6,000 nt of DNA, from NCBI GenBank assembly GCA_913061245.1, contig CAJXTO010000095.1, positions 1 through 6,000 of the forward strand, written 5' to 3'. Shown here one piece after another: positions 1 to 6,000 of the stretch. A program made the position numbers and the translations under genes. The stretch's first letter is position 1. Each line of letters begins with the position of its first letter. The notes beneath the pieces were generated by a model. That model was given only the letters and a program-made list of their open reading frames with translations. It was not told the DNA's origin and ran no database searches. This DNA is from an uncultured Oceanospirillales bacterium (GTDB lineage Bacteria > Pseudomonadota > Gammaproteobacteria > Pseudomonadales > Litorivicinaceae).

Positions 1-813
1 TGCGATACCCACGGATGGCGGAGTTTTGGCTTGAGCAGCCTCGGTAAATGCGACCAATAGAAGCCGCCCATGGGGTTTGAGAACCCGTGTGGCTTCTTTG
101 ATTAATGCATCGGGGTTGGATGCGAAATACAATACTTGATCGATAGTCACGGTATCGAAATGCCGAGCCGGAAAGCGCATTTGATACATGTCTTCTTGCC
201 GCACCGTAAGATGTGGGAGATCCGCTTCCGCTAGCGCATTTCTCGCGACCATGACCATTTTTTTCGATAAATCGATGCCGACACCGCTGTCTGCGAGTGG
301 GCCTGCAATTTTCAACATGCGGCCTGTGCCAGTTGCGATATCAAGTAAATGTCCAACAGGTTTGCCGGATAGTGCTTCTTGAACCGCATCACTAAATCGA
401 ACTTCATCGCCATGATATTCATGGAGCCTTAGCCAATCAGGAACCTCGGTTTCAACAAACTCTTCGGAGAGCTTGGCTCGCGCGTCACGCAGTTCATTGA
501 GTCGTGCCTGGTCGAGCTCCATCAGATCATCGTCAGATGGTAGTTGTTCCAATAGATCAGCAACCAATTGCTGGCATTGCACATTTTGGGCGACTCGGTA
601 AAACACCCAATGTTGTTCACGAAAGCTCTCGAGGACACCCGCGTCTTGCAGAAGTTTTAAATGACGGGATACTCGTGGTTGTGATTGGCCGACAATCCGC
701 ATCAGTTCTGATACAGTCAGTTCGCCTTGAGCGCATAAACGCGTCAATCTGAACCGTGTTGGTTCAGCAATCGCCTTTAATGCGTCAATATAGTCGTCAT
801 ACGATGTCCACAT
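1..813 (-). CDS. sahR: SahR-like ArsR-family repressor fused to SAM-dependent methyltransferase domain (3' end outside window)
   Basis: Reading the minus strand from ATG 813-811 gives 271 open codons to the window edge; related proteins run to roughly 310-350 residues, so the C-terminus is missing. Residues about 8-75 form an ArsR winged helix (AIAEPTRFRLTRLC at 14-27, recognition helix SQPRVSRHLKLLQDAGVL at 44-61, wing ending VFYRV at 70-74). The Cys-Val-Cys metal site of true ArsR is replaced by T33-V34-S35, so arsenic or metal sensing is unlikely. Residues from about 155 form a class I methyltransferase fold, with the SAM-binding loop LDIATGTGR at 157-165, acidic GIDLS soon after, and the RVLKPHGRLLLV strand near the window edge. 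This two-domain architecture is that of SahR, which represses SAM-cycle genes (ahcY, metH/metE, metF, metK) and is released by S-adenosylhomocysteine. The adjacent palindrome supports autoregulation. The family is secure; the SahR assignment is inference from architecture and operator. An alternative is an uncharacterised ArsR-methyltransferase regulator. Confidence 0.78.
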   Translation of the reverse strand, partial: MWTSYDDYIDALKAIAEPTRFRLTRLCAQGELTVSELMRIVGQSQPRVSRHLKLLQDAGVLESFREQHWVFYRVAQNVQCQQLVADLLEQLPSDDDLMELDQARLNELRDARAKLSEEFVETEVPDWLRLHEYHGDEVRFSDAVQEALSGKPVGHLLDIATGTGRMLKIAGPLADSGVGIDLSKKMVMVARNALAEADLPHLTVRQEDMYQMRFPARHFDTVTIDQVLYFASNPDALIKEATRVLKPHGRLLLVAFTEAAQAKTPPSVGIA

Positions 814-819
814 GACGCA

Positions 820-825
820 TATAAT
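820..825 (+). promoter_or_regulatory. Putative -10 element for the hydrolase gene
   Basis: A perfect TATAAT hexamer lies here, with no recognisable -35 hexamer 16-18 nt upstream. If used, transcription would begin near 832, inside the palindrome at 829-844, so an operator-bound protein would block it. It overlaps the putative minus-strand -10 at 826-821. The region is AT-rich, so chance occurrence is possible. Confidence 0.4.
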
Positions 826-850
826 AATATAAAGATATCTTTATGTTCAA
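821..850 (-). promoter_or_regulatory. Putative promoter of the SahR-like regulator
   Basis: On the minus strand TTGAAC (850-845) and TATTAT (826-821) are separated by 18 nt and resemble a sigma-70 -35/-10 pair. The palindrome at 829-844 fills the spacer almost exactly, which would suit autorepression. Predicted transcription would begin around 813-815, at or next to the ATG. No Shine-Dalgarno sequence precedes this ATG. Confidence 0.45.
829..844. promoter_or_regulatory. Palindromic operator, probably SahR-type
   Basis: A perfect 16-bp inverted repeat, ATAAAGATATCTTTAT, is centred between 836 and 837. Allowing one mismatched pair (828/845) it extends to 826-847. It lies in the 47-bp gap between the minus-strand ArsR-methyltransferase gene and the plus-strand hydrolase gene. 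From memory, predicted SahR motifs in Proteobacteria are AT-rich palindromes with a similar GATATC-TTTAT core; I could not compare against a matrix. The identity of the binding protein is inferred from adjacency. Confidence 0.72.
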
Positions 851-851
851 T

Positions 852-855
852 GGAG
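852..855 (+). promoter_or_regulatory. Shine-Dalgarno GGAG that decides the hydrolase start
   Basis: GGAG sits 5 nt before ATG 861. The upstream in-frame ATG at 843 has no such sequence and its first bases lie inside the palindrome, so 861 is the better start. Confidence 0.7.
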
Positions 856-860
856 ATTTG

Positions 861-1991
861 ATGTCAGAGCCAACAGTTCGTTTTCATACCGTTTCTCTCA
901 GTCAAGCAGAAGGTGTGCTTGGGGTCGCAGTGATGGACCGTCCGAAAGCCTTAAATGCACTGGATCACACCATGATCCGCGAATTACTGCAGGTGGTTGA
1001 GACTGTCGAATCAGATCCAACAATTCGTGCGTTATGGATTGAGTCATCTGCTGAAAAAGCGTTTTGTGCTGGAGGTGACGTCCGTGATGTCACCAATAAC
1101 GGGCAAGCGGGTGGTCTCACTGATCTCACGAACTCTGCAGACTACCTAGCCGATGAATATCTGTTGGATGTCTGGCTTCGTTACTGTTCGAAACCAGTTT
1201 TTGCCTGGGGTGATGGTTACATCATGGGTGGCGGTATGGGTGTATTTCAGGGGGCGGATGTCCGTTTCGTGACAGAACATTCGAATCTAGCGATGCCTGA
1301 AGTACGCATTGGCTTCGTGCCAGATTGCGGTGGAAGTTGGTTTTTGAATCGCGTTCCAAATGGTTTGGGTATGTGCCTTGCGATGAGTGGTGCCACAGTC
1401 GGTGCTGCCGATGGCTGTTGGTTGAACTTGGCTGACTGGCTTTTACCGCGTGCTGAGAAAGCTGCGTTATTCGAAGCTGTCCTCGGGTTAACTTACGAAT
1501 CGAAAGAATCGGCGCTTTCCGAAATCGGGGCTATTTTGCATCAAGCGACATCAGAATCACCACGTCATGGGCCTTGGGAAGAGAATGGGGCGCGACTGGG
1601 GAATAGTATCCGTCATCAATCACCTCTGGCTGTCTGGCACACCATGCAACATTGGCATCAAGAGATTCCAGAATTGTTTGTTGGATTAGAGCAAGCCAGT
1701 CCAGGTGCCGCGCTTATTGCGGGATACCAACAGCAACGGGCTAAATATCAAAATCTGACCAAAGCAGTTCTCCAAGAGCACGATCTAGGTATGCGTCTTT
1801 TATCAGATGGCGAGTGGTGTGAGGGTGTGAGAGCGCTCTTAATCGATAAGGATAAAAATCCTCAATGGCGTTTTAAAACGGTTGATGAGGTCACGTCTGA
1901 CTGGATTCAGGCGATGTTAGCCCCCATGGAATGGACGACGACACATCCTTTGGCAGCCAAACTCGCTGCCAAGGGTTTATTACACGACTGA
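861..1991 (+). CDS. 3-hydroxyisobutyryl-CoA hydrolase-type enoyl-CoA hydratase/isomerase family protein
   Basis: The 376-residue product belongs to the crotonase superfamily. HIBCH enzymes hydrolyse 3-hydroxyisobutyryl-CoA to 3-hydroxyisobutyrate and CoA in valine breakdown in the cytosol. At about 350-380 residues they are longer than simple enoyl-CoA hydratases (about 260). Visible motifs are DRPKALNAL (26-34), the CoA-binding and oxyanion-hole loop FCAGGDVRD (68-76), YIMGGGMGV (120-128), and MPEVRIGFVPDCGG (145-158). In the last, E147 and D155 match the Glu and Asp positions conserved in HIBCH-type members. The long C-terminal extension is also typical. Start 861 is preferred over the in-frame ATG 843 because of GGAG at 852-855. 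The next gene, 21 nt downstream, encodes the family expected to oxidise the product, which supports the assignment. It is divergent from the SahR-like regulator and its presumed promoter overlaps the operator. A less specific enoyl-CoA hydratase-like role cannot be excluded. Confidence 0.85.
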   Translation: MSEPTVRFHTVSLSQAEGVLGVAVMDRPKALNALDHTMIRELLQVVETVESDPTIRALWIESSAEKAFCAGGDVRDVTNNGQAGGLTDLTNSADYLADEYLLDVWLRYCSKPVFAWGDGYIMGGGMGVFQGADVRFVTEHSNLAMPEVRIGFVPDCGGSWFLNRVPNGLGMCLAMSGATVGAADGCWLNLADWLLPRAEKAALFEAVLGLTYESKESALSEIGAILHQATSESPRHGPWEENGARLGNSIRHQSPLAVWHTMQHWHQEIPELFVGLEQASPGAALIAGYQQQRAKYQNLTKAVLQEHDLGMRLLSDGEWCEGVRALLIDKDKNPQWRFKTVDEVTSDWIQAMLAPMEWTTTHPLAAKLAAKGLLHD

Positions 1992-2000
1992 TACAACGAT

Positions 2001-2006
2001 AAAGGA
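2001..2006 (+). promoter_or_regulatory. Ribosome binding site of the dehydrogenase gene
   Basis: AAAGGA lies 6 nt before ATG 2013, within the 21-nt gap after the hydrolase stop. It is the clearest Shine-Dalgarno sequence in this operon and fixes the start. Confidence 0.7.
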
Positions 2007-2012
2007 CTCCAC

Positions 2013-2897
2013 ATGAAAGTTTCATTTTTAGGATTAGGTGTTATGGGTTACCCAATGGCCGGACACCTTGCCAAAGCAGGCCACGAGGTCACCGTCTACA
2101 ACCGAACCGCTGCAAAAGCCGAAAAATGGGCTACCGAATTTGGTGGAAAAGCAGCCGCGACACCGAAAGATGCAGCAGTGGGTCAAGAGATTGTGTTTGC
2201 TTGTGTTGGTAATGATGATGATTTACGCAGTATCACCCTCGGTGACGACGGTGCGTTTGCGGGGATGAGTGAGGGCGCCTTGTTTGTAGACCACACGACA
2301 GCAAGTGCCGAAGTCGCTCGTGAATTGGGTGAGGCTGCGAAGGCTTTGAACATCGGGTTTATGGATGCTCCAGTCTCTGGAGGCCAACAGGGTGCTGAAA
2401 ATGGTGCGTTGACTGTGATGGTTGGTGGAAGTCAGGCTCATTTTGATCGGGCCGCGCCAGTGATTGATGCCTTTGCGCGCGCATGCACACTGATGGGTGA
2501 AGTCGGAGCTGGACAGCTAACAAAAATGGTCAATCAAATCTGTATTGCCGGTTTGGTTGAAGCATTATCTGAAGGCCTCTCATTTGCTCGCGCAGCAGGA
2601 CTTGATGCGCATAAAGTTGTGGACGTCATCAGTAAAGGTGCCGCTCAGTCATGGCAGATGGAGAATCGCTATAAAACAATGCTAGCTGATGAGTTTGCGC
2701 ATGGTTTTGCAGTTGATTGGATGCGTAAAGATCTGTCGATTTGCTTGGCTGAAGCGCGCAAAAATGGGTCTGCGCTGCCGATTACAGCAGCTGTCGATCA
2801 GCTCTATGGCGAAGTTCAATCCATGGGCGGAGGCCGTTGGGATACATCAAGCCTATTCGCGCGCCTAGAAGCAATGCGTCAACGCGGTGGCAAGTGA
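2013..2897 (+). CDS. NAD(P)-dependent beta-hydroxyacid dehydrogenase, 3-hydroxyisobutyrate dehydrogenase family
   Basis: The 294-residue length is standard for the family, which oxidises 3-hydroxyacids or reduces the corresponding semialdehydes. The N-terminal Rossmann fold begins with GLGVMGYPMAGHLAKAGH (7-24), followed by the second strand VTVYNRT (26-32). Substrate-binding DAPVSGGQQGAENGAL lies at 118-133, the catalytic helix GAGQLTKMVNQ at 165-175 with probable catalytic K171, and the RKDL motif at 238-241. AAAGGA at 2001-2006 is a good ribosome site 6 nt before ATG. The upstream hydrolase would supply 3-hydroxyisobutyrate, which favours a valine role and an MmsB-like function. However, N30-R31-T32 after the second strand, where classical HIBADH carries an Asp, suggests NADP(H). 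The K-x-x-NQ helix also resembles tartronate semialdehyde or glyoxylate/succinic semialdehyde reductases more than classical MmsB (NN). The family is certain; the substrate is inferred from context. Confidence 0.85.
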   Translation: MKVSFLGLGVMGYPMAGHLAKAGHEVTVYNRTAAKAEKWATEFGGKAAATPKDAAVGQEIVFACVGNDDDLRSITLGDDGAFAGMSEGALFVDHTTASAEVARELGEAAKALNIGFMDAPVSGGQQGAENGALTVMVGGSQAHFDRAAPVIDAFARACTLMGEVGAGQLTKMVNQICIAGLVEALSEGLSFARAAGLDAHKVVDVISKGAAQSWQMENRYKTMLADEFAHGFAVDWMRKDLSICLAEARKNGSALPITAAVDQLYGEVQSMGGGRWDTSSLFARLEAMRQRGGK

Positions 2898-3327
2898 TCC
2901 ATTTGACACACTAATCAATCGTTTGGCCCGCCGAGAACACTCGCGGGTCGAACTCGATCGTAAACTCAAAACCTACCACCCCGAACTCTCGGTACCAGAG
3001 CGCAACAAACTGCTCGATCGATTAATTGAACTGAATCTGCAGTCTGATATGCGATTTGCTGAAATGCTCATCCGATCTCGCTTATTCCGTGGGCAGGGTC
3101 GACGACGCATTGAGCAGGAGCTTGCGCAACATGCGATTGATGTGCGTGATGTCAGTCACTACTTCGATGATGCAGAGGACAGTGAATCTGAGCGATGCGT
3201 TGCTGCACTTGAGAAGTGGATGCGGAGTAAAAAAGACCCAACTCGTGATAAAGCACTCCGATTTTTAGCGTCACGAGGATTTAATTTTTCGGATGCAACA
3301 GAAGCAGTCGACGCGATTTTCCGCTAG
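2887..3327 (+). CDS. recX: Regulatory protein RecX (RecA modulator)
   Basis: The 146-residue, highly charged helical protein has the usual RecX length. RecX binds RecA filaments and limits RecA activity in the cytosol. Family signatures are LARREHSRVEL (13-23), the central DMRFAEMLIRSRLFRGQGRR (54-73) leading into RIEQEL (74-79), and the C-terminal FLASRGF (126-132), consistent with three tandem three-helix repeats. The start is GTG 2887. An in-frame stop at 2866-2868 excludes an earlier start, and there is no clear Shine-Dalgarno sequence. The gene overlaps the dehydrogenase by 11 nt in another frame, which suggests translational coupling. It is followed by alaS 38 nt later, as in many gammaproteobacteria, but the usual upstream partner recA is absent and two catabolic genes take its place. 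Identification is secure by motifs and synteny. Confidence 0.92.
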   Translation: MASDPFDTLINRLARREHSRVELDRKLKTYHPELSVPERNKLLDRLIELNLQSDMRFAEMLIRSRLFRGQGRRRIEQELAQHAIDVRDVSHYFDDAEDSESERCVAALEKWMRSKKDPTRDKALRFLASRGFNFSDATEAVDAIFR

Positions 3328-3365
3328 CATTGCACCTCACTTGAATTCCAGATATTTGAAAAACC

Positions 3366-5963
3366 ATGAAAAGCGCTGAAATCCGTTCGCAGTTCCTTGA
3401 ATATTTTCAGGAAAATGGCCACACCATTGTGTCGTCGAGCCCGTTGATTCCGGGAAATGACCCGACACTGTTGTTTACCAACGCAGGGATGGTGCAGTTT
3501 AAAGACGTGTTCACAGGCGAGGAAAGCCGCCCCTATCATCGAGCGACAACTTCGCAACGTTGTGTGCGAGCTGGTGGTAAACACAATGACCTTGAGAATG
3601 TTGGTTACACGGCGCGTCACCACACGTTTTTCGAAATGCTTGGAAACTTCAGCTTTGGTGATTATTTCAAAGAAGATGCGATTCGCTTCGCATGGACCTT
3701 TCTGACTGAGCGCTTAGGACTTCCTAAAGAACGTCTTTGGGTGACTGTGCATCATTCCGATCAAGAAGCTGAAGACATTTGGATTCAGAAAATTGGTGTC
3801 GATCCAAATCGACTCTCGCGTTTGGGCGATAAAGATAATTTCTGGTCGATGGGCGATACAGGTCCTTGTGGTCCTTGTAGTGAGATTTTCTATGATCATG
3901 GACCGGATGTTCCGGGCGGACCTCCAGGCTCAGAAGACGATGATCTCGATCGATATATCGAAATTTGGAATCTGGTCTTCATGCAGTTCGAGCAGTCTGC
4001 AGATGGGACTCGGACTCCACTACCAAAACCATCAGTTGATACAGGGATGGGGCTTGAGCGAATTGCTGCTGTCATGCAGGGGGTTCACTCGAATTACGAA
4101 ATTGATCTGTTCCAGGCGCTACTGAAAGCAGCCGCGGATGTGACGCATACGAATGACCTCGAGGCCAAATCACTTCGTGTGATTGCTGATCACATTCGGA
4201 GTTGTTCGTTTTTGATTTGTGATGGCGTACTGCCATCCAACGAAGGCCGTGGATATGTGTTGCGTCGGATTATTCGTCGAGCGATTCGTCACGGACACAA
4301 GTTGGGTTGTGATCAACCATTTTTCCATAAAATCGTGCACACCTTGGTAGCCGAAATGGGCGAAGCGTATCCGGAGCTTCGCGATAACGAAGATCGCATA
4401 GTTGCTGCTTTGAAGCAGGAAGAAGCTCAGTTTGCGAAGACTCTCGATGCAGGAATGAAAGTTTTGGAAGATGCAGTTGCATCTCTTCAAGGAAACACAC
4501 TTCCTGGCGAATTGATTTTCCGACTCTACGATACACACGGCTTCCCAGTTGATTTGACTAATGACATTGCCCGTGAGCGTGATCTTGAGCTCGATATCGA
4601 TGGGTTTGATCAAGCGATGGCTGAGCAGCGTGAAAAGTCTCGCCAAGGTTCGAGTTTTGCGGCAGAAGGCCAGGTTCGATTTGATTTGGATGGATCAACC
4701 GAGTTTCTTGGGTACACGCACCTGGATGCCAGTGCTGTTGTTGTTGCCTTGGCAAAAGATGGTGAGCAGGTGGAGTCACTTGCTGCCGGCGAGACTGGTG
4801 TTGTCGTACTGAATCAAACGCCATTTTATGCAGAGAGCGGCGGTCAACAAGGAGATTCTGGTTCCCTGACATCGGCGGGTGGTTCATTCCAAGTATCGGT
4901 CACTAAAAAGTACGGTTCTCATTTTGGTCATGAGGGCAAACTTGGTATGGGTGAATTGAAGGTTGGCGATACTGTCAATGCGCGTGTTGAGGGCCCAAGA
5001 CGCCAATCGACGGCATTGAACCATTCGGCAACACATTTGCTGCACGCTGCACTTCGAACTGTGCTTGGCGAGCATGTAACGCAGAAAGGTTCATTAGTAA
5101 CCCATGAGCGCACGCGATTTGATTTTTCGCATCCACAGCCAGTCACAGCTGATGAGATCGCTGCCATTGAGGCAATGGTTAACGCAGAAATTCGTCGTAA
5201 TGAAGATGTGGTCACACGAGTCATGCCAATCGACGAAGCGAAGGCTGCAGGCGCCATGGCTTTGTTTGGTGAAAAATATGATGACGAAGTGCGCGTCCTG
5301 TCGATGGGCGAGTTTTCAGTCGAATTATGTGGTGGTACCCATGTCGCTCGGACTGGTGATATTGGCCTTTTCAAAATCATCGCCGAGAGCGGTGTTGCCT
5401 CAGGTGTCCGTCGAATCGAAGCGGTGACAGGTGAGGGTGCTCTGCATCATATCCATGCAATTGAGACGACCTTAGATCAAGCTGCAGCCCTTCTGAAAAC
5501 AGGGTCTGATTCCGTGCTCTCTAAAATTGAGCAAATGGCTGATCGACTCAAAGCATCAGAGCGTGAAGTCGATGCGTTGAAAATGAAGCTTGCAACAGCA
5601 GCAGGCGGTGACTTGTTAGACGATGTTGTCGAAGTCGCTGGGGTGCAATGTTTGGTCGCAAGTCTTGATGGACAAGACCCCAAAACGCTGCGGGACACAT
5701 TGGATCGCGTTAAAAATCGTCTGTCGCAGGGCGTTGTTGTGCTTGCAACAGTTCGTGATGACAAAGTGAATTTGATTGCAGGTGTCACAGACAACTTGAC
5801 CGATCGGGTTAAGGCTGGCGATCTGATTGGATTCGTCGCTGCTCAGGTTGGCGGTCGCGGTGGTGGGCGTGCAGACATGGCTCAAGCCGGCGGTACCGAG
5901 CCTGCATCATTGCCAGAGGCGCTGAAGTCAGTGTCTGGGTGGCTTGAAGAACAGTTGAGTTAG
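3366..5963 (+). CDS. alaS: Alanine--tRNA ligase (AlaRS)
   Basis: The 865-residue cytosolic enzyme charges tRNA-Ala with alanine and clears mischarged Ser/Gly-tRNA-Ala; E. coli AlaRS has 876 residues and is closely similar throughout. The N-terminal class II catalytic domain shows NDPTLLFTNAGM (31-42), motif 2 with TTSQRCVRAGGKHNDLENVG (61-80) including R68, and motif 3 GMGLERIA (227-234). A tRNA-recognition helical region follows to about 440. The editing domain carries its four zinc ligands: H553 and H557 in HSATH, and C655 and H659 in CGGTH. After a coiled-coil-like stretch (about 710-740), the C-terminal DHHA1/C-Ala domain ends with VGGRGGGR (828-835) and DMAQAGG. ATG 3366 is the first possible start because an in-frame TGA lies at 3357-3359. 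No good Shine-Dalgarno is visible. All catalytic and editing residues checked are present and the frame is intact. lysC follows after 8 nt. Confidence 0.98.
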   Translation: MKSAEIRSQFLEYFQENGHTIVSSSPLIPGNDPTLLFTNAGMVQFKDVFTGEESRPYHRATTSQRCVRAGGKHNDLENVGYTARHHTFFEMLGNFSFGDYFKEDAIRFAWTFLTERLGLPKERLWVTVHHSDQEAEDIWIQKIGVDPNRLSRLGDKDNFWSMGDTGPCGPCSEIFYDHGPDVPGGPPGSEDDDLDRYIEIWNLVFMQFEQSADGTRTPLPKPSVDTGMGLERIAAVMQGVHSNYEIDLFQALLKAAADVTHTNDLEAKSLRVIADHIRSCSFLICDGVLPSNEGRGYVLRRIIRRAIRHGHKLGCDQPFFHKIVHTLVAEMGEAYPELRDNEDRIVAALKQEEAQFAKTLDAGMKVLEDAVASLQGNTLPGELIFRLYDTHGFPVDLTNDIARERDLELDIDGFDQAMAEQREKSRQGSSFAAEGQVRFDLDGSTEFLGYTHLDASAVVVALAKDGEQVESLAAGETGVVVLNQTPFYAESGGQQGDSGSLTSAGGSFQVSVTKKYGSHFGHEGKLGMGELKVGDTVNARVEGPRRQSTALNHSATHLLHAALRTVLGEHVTQKGSLVTHERTRFDFSHPQPVTADEIAAIEAMVNAEIRRNEDVVTRVMPIDEAKAAGAMALFGEKYDDEVRVLSMGEFSVELCGGTHVARTGDIGLFKIIAESGVASGVRRIEAVTGEGALHHIHAIETTLDQAAALLKTGSDSVLSKIEQMADRLKASEREVDALKMKLATAAGGDLLDDVVEVAGVQCLVASLDGQDPKTLRDTLDRVKNRLSQGVVVLATVRDDKVNLIAGVTDNLTDRVKAGDLIGFVAAQVGGRGGGRADMAQAGGTEPASLPEALKSVSGWLEEQLS

Positions 5964-5967
5964 GAAG
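5962..5967 (+). promoter_or_regulatory. Ribosome binding site of lysC overlapping the alaS stop
   Basis: AGGAAG overlaps the TAG stop of alaS (5961-5963) and ends 4 nt before ATG 5972. The spacing is short but usable, and the overlap suggests that ribosomes finishing alaS could help start lysC. Confidence 0.55.
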
Positions 5968-5971
5968 TTCG

Positions 5972-6000
5972 ATGGCGTTAATCGTTCAAAAATATGGCGG
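5972..6000 (+). CDS. lysC: Aspartate kinase, N-terminal fragment (continues past window)
   Basis: Only nine codons plus two bases are visible, reading MALIVQKYG and then presumably Gly. The pattern M-A-L-I-V-Q-K-Y/F-G-G is the N-terminus of bacterial aspartate kinase, whose KxGG segment forms part of the ATP/aspartate site. Aspartate kinase phosphorylates aspartate as the first step towards lysine, threonine and methionine. Position just after alaS matches the recX-alaS-lysC order of Pseudomonas and relatives. The short length is the only real limit on this call. Confidence 0.87.

Noticed and set aside
188..752. Plus-strand reading frames at 188-382 and 504-752
   Set aside because: They lie antisense to the ArsR-methyltransferase gene, which is open for 271 codons with clear family motifs. 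Their translations show no recognisable domain.
1..813. Reading the left gene as a metal or arsenic resistance regulator
   Set aside because: The ArsR cysteine pair is absent (Thr-Val-Ser in its place), the protein is fused to a methyltransferase domain, and no arsenic gene is visible.
3328..3365. Possible alaS promoter or terminator between recX and alaS
   Set aside because: TTGCAC at 3330-3335 has only TATTTG 17 nt downstream, a poor -10, and the transcript would start at the ATG. No hairpin with a T-run is visible.
3946..3961. Palindromic stretch rich in CGAT/ATCG around 3946-3961
   Set aside because: It lies inside conserved AlaRS codons (DDLDRYIEIWN) and is explained by Asp, Arg and Ile codon choice. 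There is no partner site.
4170..5380. Long minus-strand frames within alaS (4170-4646, 4558-4887, 4928-5380)
   Set aside because: alaS is intact in the plus frame with all catalytic and editing motifs. The antisense translations are low in recognisable structure and have no ribosome sites that I can see.
1..6000. Mobile element, defence system or CRISPR content
   Set aside because: All sequence is accounted for by housekeeping or metabolic genes with short gaps. No repeats, transposase, integrase, tRNA or array-like pattern is visible.

Overview
The window looks like an ordinary chromosomal segment of a gammaproteobacterium with a base composition near 50% G+C by eye. The main reason is the gene order recX-alaS-lysC on the right. 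This is the arrangement known from Pseudomonas and many relatives, where recA normally precedes recX. The alanyl-tRNA synthetase also closely resembles the E. coli enzyme. I see no insertion sequence, phage gene, CRISPR array, tRNA or rRNA.

Left part (1-813, minus strand): a regulator gene that runs out of the window at its 3' end. It joins an ArsR-type winged-helix DNA-binding domain to a SAM-dependent methyltransferase fold. This is the architecture of SahR, the S-adenosylhomocysteine-responsive repressor of the SAM cycle. The 47-bp gap to the next gene holds a perfect 16-bp palindrome (829-844). It lies between or on top of overlapping divergent promoter elements and is most simply read as the regulator's operator.

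Middle (861-2897, plus strand): a two-gene catabolic pair, a 3-hydroxyisobutyryl-CoA hydrolase-type protein and a beta-hydroxyacid dehydrogenase of the 3-hydroxyisobutyrate dehydrogenase family. Together they would carry out two consecutive steps of valine breakdown, from 3-hydroxyisobutyryl-CoA to 3-hydroxyisobutyrate to methylmalonate semialdehyde. The dehydrogenase has an Asn-Arg-Thr signature after the Rossmann fold that points to NADP(H), so its exact substrate is less certain.

Right part (2887-6000, plus strand): recX starts inside the end of the dehydrogenase gene, then come complete alaS and the first codons of lysC (aspartate kinase). From 861 onward the genes are all co-directional with small gaps (21, -11, 38 and 8 nt) and no visible terminator, so one transcript could cover all of them.

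The points most worth checking are the SahR-like operator between the regulator and a valine-catabolism gene, a possibly leaderless regulator mRNA, and the separation of recX from recA. I see no clearly new multi-gene system.
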